Positions 22,508-36,566 of a stretch of DNA of 64,000 nucleotides are shown in pieces (position 1 is the stretch's first letter; each line of letters begins with the position of its first letter). The notes below the pieces were generated by a model. That model had not been told where the DNA came from. It was given only the letters and a program-made list of their open reading frames with translations, and searched no databases. The position numbers were made by a program, and so were the translations under genes. The DNA lies in assembly GCF_051020975.1 (NCBI RefSeq), contig NW_027478169.1, positions 4,588,001 through 4,652,000 on the forward strand. Reading direction: 5' to 3'. This DNA is from Osmia lignaria lignaria (lineage: Eukaryota; Arthropoda; Insecta; Hymenoptera; Megachilidae).

Positions 22508-23473
22508 TGATCAGATGCGTAGTTCTCGAGATATATCAAGATATTTAAAAGTTCCGAAGCCGCACCAACATAATAGAGATACAGAAACACCGTGGCCCCT
22601 TTCTTTGCGATAACTCTGCACTATTGCGAGCTGCAAATGCCACTTCCAGCTTAGCTGTGCAGAATCATAACAACAAGAAGAAGAAATATCTCGAAATATG
22701 TCCGTCAGGCCCCTTCCCTTGAGATAAATCTGCAAATATCTCGGAAACGAAGCGGGCTATGGCAAAATGTTAAGAGACCTTATTTGTAGAGAATTAAGTT
22801 TCCTACTTTTTATGTTCTATGATATTTTTTGATCAGATGCGTAGTTCTCGAGATATATCAAGATATTTAAAAGTTCCGAAGCCGCACCAACATAATAGAG
22901 ATACAGAAACACCGTGGCCCCTTTCTTTGAGATAACTCTGCACTAGTGCGAGCCGCAAATGCCACTTCCAGCTTAGCTGTGCAGAAGAAGAACAACAAGA
23001 AGAAGAAATATCTCGAAATATGCCCGTCAGGCCCCTTCCCTTGAGATAAATCTGCCAATATCTCGGAAACGAAGCGAGCTATGGCAAAATGTTAAGAGAC
23101 CTTTTTTGTAGAGAATTAAGTTTCCTACTTTTTATGTTCTATGATATTTTTTGATCAGATGCGTAGATCTCGAGATATATCAAGATATTTAAAAGTTCCG
23201 AAGCTGCACCAACATAATAGAGGTAGAGAAACACCGTGGCCTCTTTCTTTGAGATAACTCTGCACTATTGCGAGCTGCAAATGCCACTTCCCGCTTAGCT
23301 GTGCAGAAGAAGAACAACAAGAAGAAGAAATATCTCGAAATATGTCCGTCAGGCCCCATCCCTTGAGATAAATCTGCAAATATCTCGGAAACCAAGCGAG
23401 CTATGGCAAAATGTTAAGAGACCTTTCTTGTAGAGAATTAAGTTTCCTACTTTTTATGTTCTATGATATTTTT

Positions 23474-24011
23474 TGATCAGATGCGTAGTTCTCGAGATAT
23501 ATCAAGATATTTAAAAGTTCCGAAGCCGCAGCAACATAATAGATACAGAAACACCGTGTCCCCTTTCTTTGCGATAACTCTGCACTATTGCGAGCTGCAA
23601 ATGCCACTTCCACCTTAGCTGTGCAGAAGAAGAACAACAAGAAGAAGAAATATCTCGAAATATGTCCGTCAGGCCCCTTCCCTTGAGATAAATCAGATGC
23701 GTAGTTCTCGAGATATATCAAGATACTTAAAAGTTCCGAAGCCGCACCAACATAATAGAGACACAGAAACACCGTGGCCCCTCTCTTTGAGATAACTCTG
23801 CACTATTGCGAGCTGCAAATGCCACTTCCAGCTTAGCTGTGGAGAGGAAGAACAACAAGAAGAAGAAATATCTCGAAATATGTCCGTCAGGCCCGTTCCT
23901 TTGAGGTGAATCTGTAAATATCTCGGAAACGAAGCGAGCTATGGCAAAATGTTAAGAGACCTTTTTTGTAGAGAATTAAGTTTCCTACTTTTTATGTTCT
24001 ATGATATTTTT
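23474..24011. repeat. two monomers fused by a 104-bp deletion
   Basis: Two units that should span 644 bp occupy 538 bp. Two bases are missing in AATAGATACAG near 23540 (normal AATAGAGATACAG). A further 104 bp are missing where GAGATAAATC runs straight into AGATGCGTAG (23685-23704). The deleted part is the second half of the tail, including the T tracts and most of the next TGATCA. ATC is shared by both break ends (AAATC and TGATC) and occurs once at 23692-23694, as expected for a microhomology-mediated or slippage deletion. It is the only indel longer than two bases seen in the array. Confidence 0.95.
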
Positions 24012-26577
24012 TGATCAGATGCGTAGTTCTCGAGATATATCAAGATATTTAAAAGTTCCGAAGCCGCACCAACATAATAGAGATACAGAAACACCGTGGC
24101 CCCTTTCTTTGAGATAACTCTGCACTATTGCGAGCTGCAAATGCCACTCCCAGCTTAGCTGTGCAGAGGAAGAACAACAAGAAGAAGAAGTATCACGAAA
24201 TATGTCCGTCAGGCCCGTTCCTTTGAGCTGAATCTGCACATATCTCGGAAACGAAGCGAGCTATGGCAAAATGTTAAGAGACGTTTTTTGTACAGAATTA
24301 TGTTTCCTACAATTTATGTTCTATGATATTTTTTGATCAGAAGCGTAGTTTTCGAGATATATCGAGATATTTAAAAGTTCCGAAGCCGCACCAACATAAT
24401 AGAGATCCAGAAACACCGTGGCCCCTTTCTTTGAGATAACTCTGCACTAGTGCGAGCCGCAAATGCCACTTCCAGCTTAGCTGTGCAGAAGAAGAACAAC
24501 AAGAAGAAGAAATATCTCGAAATATGTCCGTCAGGCCCCTTCCCTCGAGATAAATCTGCAAATATCTCGGAAACGAAGCGAGCTATGGCAAAATGTTAAG
24601 AGACCTTTGTTGTAGAGAATTAAGTTTCCTACCTTTTATGTTCTATGATATTTTTTGATCAGATGCGTTGTTCTCGAGATATATCAAGATATTTAAAAGT
24701 TCCGAAGCCGCACCAACATAATAGAGATACAGAAACACCGTGGCCCCTTTCTTTGAGATAACTCTGCACTATTGCGAGCTGCAAATGCCACTTCCAGCTT
24801 AGCTGTGCAGAAGAAGAACAACAAGAAGAAGAAATAACACGAAATATGTCCGTTAGGCCCCTTCCCTTGAGATATATCTGCAAATATCTCGGAAACGAAG
24901 CGAGCTATGGCAAAATGTTAAGAGACCTTTCTTGTAGAGAATTAAGTTTCCTACTTTTTATGTTCTATGATATTTTTTGATCAGATGCGTAGTTCTCGAG
25001 ATATATCAAGATATTTAAAAGTTCCGAAGCCGCACCAACATAATAGAGATACAGAAACACCGTGGCCCCTTTCTTTGCGATAACTCTGCACTATTGCGAG
25101 CTGCAAATGCCACTTCCAGCTTAGCTGTGCAGAAGAATAACAACAAGAAGAAGAAATATCTCGAAATATGTCCGTCAGGCCCCTTCCCTTGAGATAAATC
25201 TGCAAATATCTCGGAAACGAAGCGGGCTATCGCAAAATGTTAAGAGACCTTATTTGTAAAGAATTAAGTTTCCTACTTTTTATGTTCTATGATATTTTTT
25301 GATAAGATGCGTAGTTCTCGAGATATATCAAGATATTTAAAAGTTCCGAAGCCGCACCAACATAATAGAGATACAGAAACACCGTGGCCCCTTTCTTTGA
25401 GATAACTCTGCACTATTGCGAGCTGGAAATGCCACTTCCAGTTTAGCTGTGCAGAAGAAGAACAACAAGAAGAAGAAATATCTCGAAATATGTCCGTCAG
25501 GCCCCTTCCCTTGAGATATATCTGCAAATATCTCGGAAACGAAACGAGCTATGGCAAAATGTTAAGAGACCTTTTTTGTAGAGAATTATGTTTCCTACAA
25601 TTTATGTTCTATGATATTTTTTGATCAGAAGCGTAGTTTTCGAGATATATCGAGATATTTAAAAGTTCCGAAGCCGCACCAACATAATAGAGATCCAGAA
25701 ACACCGTGGCCCCTTTCTTTGAGATAACTCTGCACTAGTGCGAGCCGCAAATGCCACTTCCAGCTTAGCTGTGCAGAAGAAGAACAACAAGAAGAAGAAA
25801 TATCTCGAAATATGTCCGTCAGGCCCCTTCCCTCGTGATAAATCCTCAAATATCTCGGAAACGATGCCAGCTATGGGAAAATGTTAAGAGACCTTTGTTG
25901 TAGAGAATTAAGTTTCCTACTTTTTATGTTCTATGATATGTTTTGATCAGATGCGTTGTTCTCGAGATATATCAAGATATTTAAAAGTTCCGAAGCCGCA
26001 CCAACATAATAGAGATACAGAAACACCGTGGCCCCTTTCTTTGAGATAACTCTGCACTATTGCGAGCTGCAAATGCCACTTCCAGCTTAGCTGTGCAGAA
26101 GAAGAACAACAAGAAGAAGAAATAACACGAAATATGTCCGTTAGGCCCCTTCCCTTGAGATATATCTGCAAATATCTCGGAAACGAAGCGAGCTATGGCA
26201 AAATGTTAAGAGACCTTTTTTGTAGAGAATTACGTTTCCTACTTTTTATGTTCTATGATATTTTTTGATCAGATGCGTAGTTCTCGAGATATATCAAGAT
26301 ATTTAAAAGTTCCGAAGCCGCACCAACATAATAGAGATACAGAAACACCGTGGCCCCTTTCTTTGAGATAACTATGCACTATTGCGAGCTGCAAATGCCA
26401 CTTCCAGCTTAGCTGTGCAGAAGAAGAACAACAATAAGAAGAAATATCTCGAAATATGTCCGTCAGGCCCCTTCCCTTGAGATAAATCTGCAAATATCTC
26501 GGAAACGAAGCGAGCTATGGCAAAATGTTAAGAGACCTTTCTTGTAGAGAATTAAGTTTCCTACTTTTTATGTTCTA

Positions 26578-27221
26578 TGATATTTTTTGATCAGATGCGT
26601 AATTCTCGAGATATATCAAGATATTTAAAAGTTCCGAAGCCGCACCAAAATAATAGAGATACAGAAACACCGTGGCCCCTTTCTTTGAGATAACTCTGCA
26701 CTATTGCGAGCTGCAAATGCCACTTCCAGCTTAGCTGTGCAGAAGAATAACAACAAGAAGAAGAAATATCTCGAAATATGCCCGTCAGGCCCCTTCCCTT
26801 GAGATAAATCTGCCAATATCTCGGAAACGAAGCGAGCTATGGCAAAATGTTAAGAGACCTTTTTTGTAGAGAATTAAGTTTCCTACTTTTTATGTTCTAT
26901 GATATTTTTTGATCAGATGCGTAGATCTCGAGATATATCAAGATATTTAAAAGTTCCGAAGCTGCACCAACATAATAGAGGTAGAGAAACACCGTGGCCT
27001 CTTTCTTTGAGATAACTCTGCACTATTGCGAGCTGCAAATGCCACTTCCCGCTTAGCTGTGCAGAAGAAGAACAACAAGAAGAAGAAATATCTCGAAATA
27101 TGTCCGTCAGGCCCCATCCCTTGAGATAAATCTGCAAATATCTCGGAAACCAAGCGAGCTATGGCAAAATGTTAAGAGACCTTTCTTGTAGAGAATTAAG
27201 TTTCCTACTTTTTATGTTCTA
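26578..27221. repeat. 2-unit duplication (TCTGCCAATATC + AGATCT units), copy 1
   Basis: An AATATGCCCGTC / TCTGCCAATATC unit followed by an AGATCT / AACCAAGCG unit is repeated at +644 bp. The first unit differs at its left end (GTAATTCTCG, CACCAAAATAA). Related pairs of the same two types occur at about 22830, 36245 and, without the GCCCGTC change, 19290. Confidence 0.84.
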
Positions 27222-27865
27222 TGATATTTTTTGATCAGATGCGTAGTTCTCGAGATATATCAAGATATTTAAAAGTTCCGAAGCCGCACCAACATAATAG
27301 AGATACAGAAACACCGTGGCCCCTTTCTTTGCGATAACTCTGCACTATTGCGAGCTGCAAATGCCACTTCCAGCTTAGCTGTGCAGAAGAATAACAACAA
27401 GAAGAAGAAATATCTCGAAATATGCCCGTCAGGCCCCTTCCCTTGAGATAAATCTGCCAATATCTCGGAAACGAAGCGAGCTATGGCAAAATGTTAAGAG
27501 ACCTTTTTTGTAGAGAATTAAGTTTCCTACTTTTTATGTTCTATGATATTTTTTGATCAGATGCGTAGATCTCGAGATATATCAAGATATTTAAAAGTTC
27601 CGAAGCTGCACCAACATAATAGAGGTAGAGAAACACCGTGGCCTCTTTCTTTGAGATAACTCTGCACTATTGCGAGCTGCAAATGCCACTTCCCGCTTAG
27701 CTGTGCAGAAGAAGAACAACAAGAAGAAGAAATATCTCGAAATATGTCCGTCAGGCCCCATCCCTTGAGATAAATCTGCAAATATCTCGGAAACCAAGCG
27801 AGCTATGGCAAAATGTTAAGAGACCTTTCTTGTAGAGAATTAAGTTTCCTACTTTTTATGTTCTA
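27222..27865. repeat. 2-unit duplication, copy 2
   Basis: Partner of 26578-27221. It has TTTGCGATAAC where copy 1 has TTTGAGATAAC, and the remainder of the pair matches closely. Confidence 0.84.
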
Positions 27866-29406
27866 TGATATTTTTTGATCAGATGCGTAGTTCTCGAGAT
27901 ATATCAAGATATTTAAAAGTTCCGAAGCCGCAGCAACATAATAGAGATACTGAAACACCGTGTCCCCTTTCTTTGCGATAACTCTGCACTATTGCGAGCT
28001 GCAAATGCCACTTCCAGCTTAGCTGTGCAGAAGAAGAACAACAAGAAGAAGAAATATCTCGAAATATGTCCGTCAGGCCCCTTCCCTTGAGATAAATCTG
28101 CAAATATCTCGGAAACGAAGCGAGCTATGGCAAAATGTTAAGAGACCTTTTTTGTAGAGAATTATGTTTCCTACTTTTTATGTTCTATGATATTTTTTGA
28201 TCAGATGCGTAGTTCTCGAGATATATCAAGATATTTAAAAGTTCCGAAGCCGCACCAACATAATAGAGATACAGAAACACCGTGGCCCCTTTCTTTGAGA
28301 TAACTCTGCACTAGTGCGAGCCGCAAATGCCACTTCCAGCTTAGCTGTGCAGAAGAAGGACAACAAGAAGAAGAAGTATCTCGAAATATGTCCGTCAGGC
28401 CCCTTCACTTGAGATAAATCTGCAAATATCTCGGAAACGAAGCGAGCTATGGCAAAATGTTAAGAGACCTTTTTTGTAGAGAATTAAGTTTCCTACTTTT
28501 TATGTTCTATGATATTTTTTGATCAGATGCGTAGTTCTCGAGATATATCAAGATATTTAAAAGTTCCGAAGCCGCACCAACATAATAGAGACACAGAAAC
28601 ACCGTGGCCCCTTTCTTTGAGATAACTCTGCACTATTGCGAGCTGCAAATGCCACTTCCAGCTTAGCTGTGCAGAGGAAGAACAACAAGAACAAGAAGTA
28701 TCTCGAAATATGTCCGTCAGGCCCGTTCCTTTGAGCTGAATCTGCACATATCTCGGAAACGAAGCGAGCTATAGCAAAATGTTAAGAGACGTTTTTTGTA
28801 CAGAATTATGTTTCCTACAATTTATGTTCTATGATATTTTTTGATCAGAAGCGTAGTTTTCGAGATATATCGAGATATTTAAAAGTTCCGAAGCCGCACC
28901 AACATAATAGAGATACAGAAACACCGTTGCCCCTTTCTTTGAGATAACTCTGCACTAGTGCGAGCCGCAAATGCCACTTCCAGCTTAGCTGTGCAGAAGA
29001 AGAACAACAAGAAGAAGAAATATCTCGAAATATGTCCGTTAGGCCGCTTCCCTTGAGATAAATGTGCAAATATCTCGGAAACGAAGCGAGCTATGGCAAA
29101 ATGTTGAGGGACCTTTTTTGTAGAGAATTAAGTTTCCTACTATTTATGTTCTATGATATTTTTTGATCAGATGCGTAGTTCTCGAGATATATCAAGATAT
29201 TTAATAGTTCCGAAGCCGCACCAACATAATAGAGATACAGAAACACCGTGGCCCCTTTCTTTGAGATAACTCTGCACTAGTGCGAGCCGCAAATGCCACT
29301 TCCAGCTTAGCTGTGCAGAAGAAGAACAACAAGAAGAAGAAATATCTCGAAATATGTCCGTCAGGCCCCTTCCCTTGAGATAAATCTGCAAATATCTCGA
29401 AAACGA

Positions 29407-31016
29407 AGCGAGCCATGGCAAAATGTTAAGAGACCTTTTTTGTAGAGAATTAAGTTTCCTACTTTTTATGTTCTATGATATTTTTTGATCAGATGCGTAG
29501 TTCTCGAGATATATCAAGATATTTAAAAGTTCCGAAGCCGCACCAACATAATAGAGATACAGAAACATCGTGGCCCCTTTCTTTGAGATTACTCTGCTCT
29601 ATTGCGAGCTGCAAATGCCACTTCCAGCTTAGCTGTGCAGAGGAAGAACAACAAGAAGAAGAAATATCTCGAAATATGTCCGTCAGGCCCCTTCCCTTGA
29701 GATAAATCTGCAAATATCTCGGAAACGAAGCGAGCTATGGCAAAATAATAAGAGACCTTTTTTGTAGAGAATTAAGTTTCCTACTTTTTATGTTCTATGA
29801 TATTTTTTGATCAGATGCGTAGTTCTCGAGATATATCAAGATATTTAAAAGTTCCGAAGCCGCACCAACATAATAGAGATACAGAAACACCGTGGCCCCT
29901 TTCTTCGAGATAACACTGCACTAGTGCGAGCCGCAAATGCCACTTCCAGCTTAGCTGTGCAGAAGAAGAACAACAAGAAGAAGAAATATCTCGAAATCTG
30001 TCCGTCAGGCCCCTTCCCTTGAGATAAATCTGCAAATATCTCGGAAACGAAGCGAGCTATGGCAAAATGTTAAGAGACCTTTTTTGTAGAGAATTAAGTT
30101 TCCTACTTTTTATGTTCTATGATATTTTTTGATCAGATGCGTAGTTCTCGAGATATATCAAGATATTTAAAAGTTCCGAAGCCACACCAACATAATAGAG
30201 ATACAGAAACACCGTGGCCCCCTTCTTTGAGATAACTCTGCACTATTGCGAGCTGCAAATGCCACTTCCAGCTTAGCTGTGCAGAAGAAGAACAACAAGA
30301 AGAAGAAATATCTCGAAATATGTCCGTCAGGCCCCTTCCCTTGAGATAAATCTGCAAATATCTCGGAAACGAAGCGAGCTATGGCAAAATGTTAAGAGAC
30401 CTTTCTTGTAGAGAATTAAGTTTCCTACTTTTTATGTTCTATGATATTTTTTGATCAGATGCGTAGTTCTCGAGATATATCAAGATATTTAAAAGTTCCG
30501 AAGCCGCACCAACATAATAGAGATACAGAAACACCGTGGCCCCTTTCTTTGAGATTACTCTGCACTATTGCGAGCTGCAAATGCCACTTCCAGCTTAGCT
30601 GTGCAGAAGAAGAACAACAAGAAGAAGAAATATCTCGAAATATGTCCGTCAGGCCCCTTCCCTTGAGATAAATCTGCAAATATCTCGGAAACGAAGCGAG
30701 CTATGGCAAAATGTTAAGAGACCTTTTGTGTAGAGAATTAAGTTTCCTACTTTTTATGTTCTATGATATTTTTTGATCAGAAGCGTAGTTTTCGAGATAT
30801 ATCGAGATATTTAAAAGTTCCGAAGCCGCACCAACATAATAGAGATACAGAAACACCGTGGCCCCTTTCTTTGAGATAACTCTGCACTAGTGCGAGCCGC
30901 AAATGCCACTTCCAGCTTAGCTGTGCAGAAGAAGAACAACAAGAAGAAGAAATATCTCGAAATATGTCCGTCAGGCCCCTTCCCTTGAGATAAATCTGCA
31001 AATATCTCGGAAACGA
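29407..31016. repeat. 5-unit higher-order block, copy 1
   Basis: This block repeats at +1610 bp (5 x 322). Ordered markers are GAGCCATGG, AAACATCGTGG, GAGATTACTC, GCAGAGGAAG, AAAATAATAAG, CTTCGAGATAACAC, GAAATCTGTCC, GCCACACC, GGCCCCCTTC, CTTTCTTG and CTTTTGTGTAG. One difference noted is CTGCTCTATT at about 29593 against CTGCACTATT at about 31203. Confidence 0.91.
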
Positions 31017-32626
31017 AGCGAGCCATGGCAAAATGTTAAGAGACCTTTTTTGTAGAGAATTAAGTTTCCTACTTTTTATGTTCTATGATATTTTTTGATC
31101 AGATGCGTAGTTCTCGAGATATATCAAGATATTTAAAAGTTCCGAAGCCGCACCAACATAATAGAGATACAGAAACATCGTGGCCCCTTTCTTTGAGATT
31201 ACTCTGCACTATTGCGAGCTGCAAATGCCACTTCCAGCTTAGCTGTGCAGAGGAAGAACAACAAGAAGAAGAAATATCTCGAAATATGTCCGTCAGGCCC
31301 CTTCCCTTGAGATAAATCTGCAAATATCTCGGAAACGAAGCGAGCTATGGCAAAATAATAAGAGACCTTTTTTGTAGAGAATTAAGTTTCCTACTTTTTA
31401 TGTTCTATGATATTTTTTGATCAGATGCGTAGTTCTCGAGATATATCAAGATATTTAAAAGTTCCGAAGCCGCACCAACATAATAGAGATACAGAAACAC
31501 CGTGGCCCCTTTCTTCGAGATAACACTGCACTAGTGCGAGCCGCAAATGCCACTTCCAGCTTAGCTGTGCAGAAGAAGAACAACAAGAAGAAGAAATATC
31601 TCGAAATCTGTCCGTCAGGCCCCTTCCCTTGAGATAAATCTGCAAATATCTCGGAAACGAAGCGAGCTATGGCAAAATGTTAAGAGACCTTTTTTGTAGA
31701 GAATTAAGTTTCCTACTTTTTATGTTCTATGATATTTTTTGATCAGATGCGTAGTTCTCGAGATATATCAAGATATTTAAAAGTTCCGAAGCCACACCAA
31801 CATAATAGAGATACAGAAACACCGTGGCCCCCTTCTTTGAGATAACTCTGCACTATTGCGAGCTGCAAATGCCACTTCCAGCTTAGCTGTGCAGAAGAAG
31901 AACAACAAGAAGAAGAAATATCTCGAAATATGTCCGTCAGGCCCCTTCCCTTGAGATAAATCTGCAAATATCTCGGAAACGAAGCGAGCTATGGCAAAAT
32001 GTTAAGAGACCTTTCTTGTAGAGAATTAAGTTTCCTACTTTTTATGTTCTATGATATTTTTTGATCAGATGCGTAGTTCTCGAGATATATCAAGATATTT
32101 AAAAGTTCCGAAGCCGCACCAACATAATAGAGATACAGAAACACCGTGGCCCCTTTCTTTGAGATTACTCTGCACTATTGCGAGCTGCAAATGCCACTTC
32201 CAGCTTAGCTGTGCAGAAGAAGAACAACAAGAAGAAGAAATATCTCGAAATATGTCCGTCAGGCCCCTTCCCTTGAGATAAATCTGCAAATATCTCGGAA
32301 ACGAAGCGAGCTATGGCAAAATGTTAAGAGACCTTTTGTGTAGAGAATTAAGTTTCCTACTTTTTATGTTCTATGATATTTTTTGATCAGAAGCGTAGTT
32401 TTCGAGATATATCGAGATATTTAAAAGTTCCGAAGCCGCACCAACATAATAGAGATACAGAAACACCGTGGCCCCTTTCTTTGAGATAACTCTGCACTAG
32501 TGCGAGCCGCAAATGCCACTTCCAGCTTAGCTGTGCAGAAGAAGAACAACAAGAAGAAGAAATATCTCGAAATATGTCCGTCAGGCCCCTTCCCTTGAGA
32601 TAAATCTGCAAATATCTCGGAAACGA
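31017..32626. repeat. 5-unit higher-order block, copy 2
   Basis: Partner of 29407-31016. The junction falls in the unit at 30774, which matches the unit at 32384 up to CTCGG near 31010 and the unit at 29164 from GAGCCATGG near 31024. This bounds the exchange to about 15 bases. Confidence 0.91.
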
Positions 32627-32705
32627 AGCGAGCTATGGCAAAATGTTAAGAGACCTTTTTTGTAGAGAATTAAGTTTCCTACTTTTTATGTTCTATGATA
32701 TTTTT

Positions 32706-35700
32706 TGATCAGATGCGTAGTTCTCGAGATATATCAAGATATTTAAAAGTTCCGAAGCCGCACCAACATAATAGAGATACAGAAACACCGTGGCCCCTTT
32801 CTTCGAGATAACTCTGCACTAGTGCGAGCCGCAAATGCCACTTCCAGCTTAGCTGTGCAGAAGAAGAACAACAAGAAGAAGAAATATCTCGAAATATGTC
32901 CGTCAGGCCCCTTCCCTTGAGATAAATCTGCAAATATCTCGGAAACGAAGCGAGCTATGGCAAAATGTTAACAGACCTTTTTGTAGAGAATTAAGTTTCC
33001 TACTTTTTATGTTCTATGGTATTTTTTGATCAGCGGCGTAGTTCTCGAGATATATCAAGATATTTAAAAGTTCCGAAGCCGCACCAACATAATGGAGATA
33101 CAGAAACACCGTAGCCCCTTTCTTTGAGATTACTCTGCACTATTGCGAGCTGCAAATGCCACTTCCAGCTTAGCTGTGCAGAGGAAGAACAACAAGAAGA
33201 AGAAATATCTCGAAATATGTCCGTCAGGCCCCTTCCCTTGAGATAAATCTGCAAATATCTCGGAAACGAAGCGAGCTATGGCAAAATAATAAGAGACCTT
33301 TTTTGTAGAGAATTAAGTTTCCTACTTTTTATGTTCTATGATATTTTTTGATCAGATGCGTAGTTCTCGAGATATATCAAGATATTTAAAAGTTCCGAAG
33401 CCGCACCAACATAATAGAGATACAGAAACACCGTGGCCCCTTTCTTCGAGATAACACTGCACTAGTGCGAGCCGCAAATGCCACTTCCAGCTTAGCTGTG
33501 CAGAAGAACAACAACAAGAAGAAGAAATATCTCGAAATCTGTCCGTCAGGCCCCTTCCCTTGAGATAAATCTGCAAATATCTCGGAAACGAAGCGAGCTA
33601 TGGCAAAATGTTAAGAGACCTTTTTTGTAGAGAATTAAGTTTCCTACTTTTTATGTTCTATGATATTTTTTGATCAGATGCGTAGTTCTCGAGATATATC
33701 AAGATATTTAAAAGTTCCGAAGCCGCACCAACATAATAGAGATACAGAAACACCGTGGCCCCCTTCTTTGAGATAACTCTGCACTATTGCGAGCTGCAAA
33801 TGCCACTTCCAGCTTAGCTGTGCAGAAGAAGAACAACAAGAAGAAGAAATATCTCGAAATATGTCCGTCAGGCCCCTTCCCTTGAGATAAATCTGCAAAT
33901 ATCTCGGAAACGAAGCGAGCTATGGCAAAATGTTAAGAGACCTTTCTTGTAGAGAATTAAGTTTCCTACTTTTTATGTTCTATGACATTTTTTGATCAGA
34001 TGCGTAGTTCTCGAGATATATCAAGATATTTAAAAGTTCCGAAGCCGCACCAACATAATAGAGATACAGAAACACCGTGGCCCCTTTCTTTGAGATTACT
34101 CTGCACTATTGCGAGCTGCAAATGCCACTTCCAGCTTAGCTGTGCAGAAGAAGAACAACAAGAAGAAGAAATATCTCGAAATATGTCCGTCAGGCCCCTT
34201 CCCTTGAGATAAATCTGCAAACATCTCGGAAACGAAGCGAGCTATGGCAAAATGTTAAGAGACCTTTTGTGTAGAGAATTAAGTTTCCTACTTTTTATGT
34301 TCTATGATATTTTTTGATCAGAAGCGTAGTTTTCGAGATATATCGAGATATTTAAAAGTTCCGAAGCCGCACCAACATAATAGAGATACAGAAACACCGT
34401 GGCCCCTTTCTTTGAGATAACTCTGCACTAGTGCGAGCCGCAAATGCCACTTCCAGCTTAGCTGTGCAGAAGAAGAACAACAAGAAGAAGAAATATCTCG
34501 AAATCTGTCCGTCAGGCCCCTTCCCTTGAGATAAATCTGCAAATATCTCGGAAACGAAGCGAGCTATGGCAAAATGTTAAGAGACCTTTTTTGTAGAGAA
34601 TTAAGTTTCCTACTTTTTATGTTCTATGATATTTTTTGATCAGATGCGTAGTTCTCGAGATATATCAAGATATTTAAAAGTTCCGAAGCCGCACCAACAT
34701 AATAGAGATACAGAAACACCGTGGCCCCCTTCTTTGAGATAACTCTGCACTATTGCGAGCTGCAAATGCCACTTCCAGCTTAGCTGTGCAGAAGAAGAAC
34801 AACAAGAAGAAGAAATATCTCGAAATATGTCCGTCAGGCCCCTTCCCTTGAGATAAATCTGCAAATATCTCGGAAACGAAGCGAGCTATGGCAAAATGTT
34901 AAGAGACCTTTCTTGTAGAGAATTAAGTTTCCTACTTTTTATGTTCTATGATATTTTTTGATCAGATGCGTAGTTCTCGAGATATATCAAGATATTTAAA
35001 AGTTCCGAAGCCGCACCAACATAATAGAGATACAGAAACACCGTGGCCCCTTTCTTTGAGATTACTCTGCACTATTGCGAGCTGCAAATGCCACTTCCAG
35101 CTTAGCTGTGCAGAAGAAGAACAACAAGAAGAAGAAATATCTCGAAATATGTCCGTCAGGCCCCTTCCCTTGAGATAAATCTGCAAATATCTCGGAAACG
35201 AAGCGAGCTATGGCAAAATGTTAAGAGACCTTTTGTGTAGAGAATTAAGTTTCCTACTTTTTATGTTCTATGATATTTTTTGATCAGAAGCGTAGTTTTC
35301 GAGATATATCGAGATATTTAAAAGTTCCGAAGCCGCACCAACATAATAGAGATACAGAAACACCGTGGCCCCTTTCTTTGAGATAACTCTGCACTAGTGC
35401 GAGCCGCAAATGCCACTTCCAGCTTAGCTGTGCAGAAGAAGAACAACAAGAGAAGAAATATCTCGAAATATGTCCGTCAGGCCCCTTCCCTTGAGATAAA
35501 TCTGCAAATATCTCGGAAACGAAGCGAGCTATGGCAAAATGTTAAGAGACCTTTTTTGTAGAGAATTAAGTTTCCTACTTTTTATGTTCTATGATATTTT
35601 TTGATCAGAAACGTAGTTTTCGAGATATATCGAGATATTTAAAAGTTCCGAAGCCGCACCAACATAATAGAGATACAGAAACACCGTGGCCCCTTTCTTC

Positions 35701-36566
35701 GAGATAACTCTGCACTAGTGCGAGCCGCAAATGCCACTTCCAGCTTAGCTGTGCAGAAGAAGAACAACAAGAAGAAGAAATATCTCGAAATATGTCCGTC
35801 AGGCCCCTTCCCTTGAGATAAATCTGCAAATATCTCGGAAACGAAGCGAGCTATGGCAAAATGTTAAGAGACCTTTTTGTAGAGAATTAAGTTTCCTACT
35901 TTTTATGTTCTATGGTATTTTTTGATCAGCGGCGTAGTTCTCGAGATATATCAAGATATTTAAAAGTTCCGAAGCCGCACCAACATAATGGAGATACAGA
36001 AACACCGTAGCCCCTTTCTTTGAGATTACTCTGCACTATTGCGAGCTGTAAATGCCACTTCCAGCTTAGCTGTGCAGAGGAAGAACAACAAGAAGAAGAA
36101 ATATCTCGAAATATGTTCGTCAGGCCCGTTCCTTTGAGCTGAATCTGCAAATATCTCGGAAACGAAGCGAACTATGGCAAAATGTTAAGAGACCTTATTT
36201 GTAGAGAATTAAGTTTCCTACTTTTTATGTTCTATGATATTTTTTGATCAGATGCGTAGTTCTCGAGATATATCAAGATATTTAAAAGTTCCGAAGCCGC
36301 ACCAACATAATAGAGATGCAGAAACACCGTGGCCCCTTTCTTTGAGATAACTCTGCACTAGTGCGAGCCGCAAATGCCACTTCCAGCTTAGCTGTGCAGA
36401 AGAAGAACAACAAGAAGAAGAAATATCTCGAAATATGCCCGTCAGGCCCCTTCCCTTGAGATAAATCTGCCAATATCTCGGAAACGAAGCGAGCTATGGC
36501 AAAATGTTAAGAGACCTTTTTTGTAGAGAATTAAGTTTCCTACTTTTTATGTTCTATGATATTTTT
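32706..36566. repeat. 15-16-unit higher-order block, copy 1
   Basis: Twelve units from here match units from 37533 onward: the first nine at +4827 bp (15 units minus three bases) and the last three at +5149 bp. Markers in order include a T5 tail, TATGGTATTTT, CAGCGGCG, AATGGAGATAC, AAAATAATAAG, GAAATCTGTCC, CCCCCTTC, CTTTTGTGTAG, AACAAGAGAAG (one base lost), GAAACGTAG and GCAGAGGAAG. Private changes such as GACATTTTTT at about 33985 and AACATCTCGG at about 34220 are absent from the other copy. The internal units resemble the 5-unit block at 29.4-32.6 kb, which suggests stepwise growth. Confidence 0.88.
35281..35601. repeat. 321-bp monomer with triplet-tract deletion
   Basis: AACAACAAGAGAAG near 35446 has lost one A from the triplet tract. 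The same loss at about 40273 is its 15-unit duplicate. These two are the only length changes I saw inside the GAA/CAA tract. Confidence 0.9.

Noticed and set aside
23461..23772. 103-codon minus-strand frame as a distinct gene
   Set aside because: It is produced by the 106 bp of deletions that fuse two monomers and shift their frames together.
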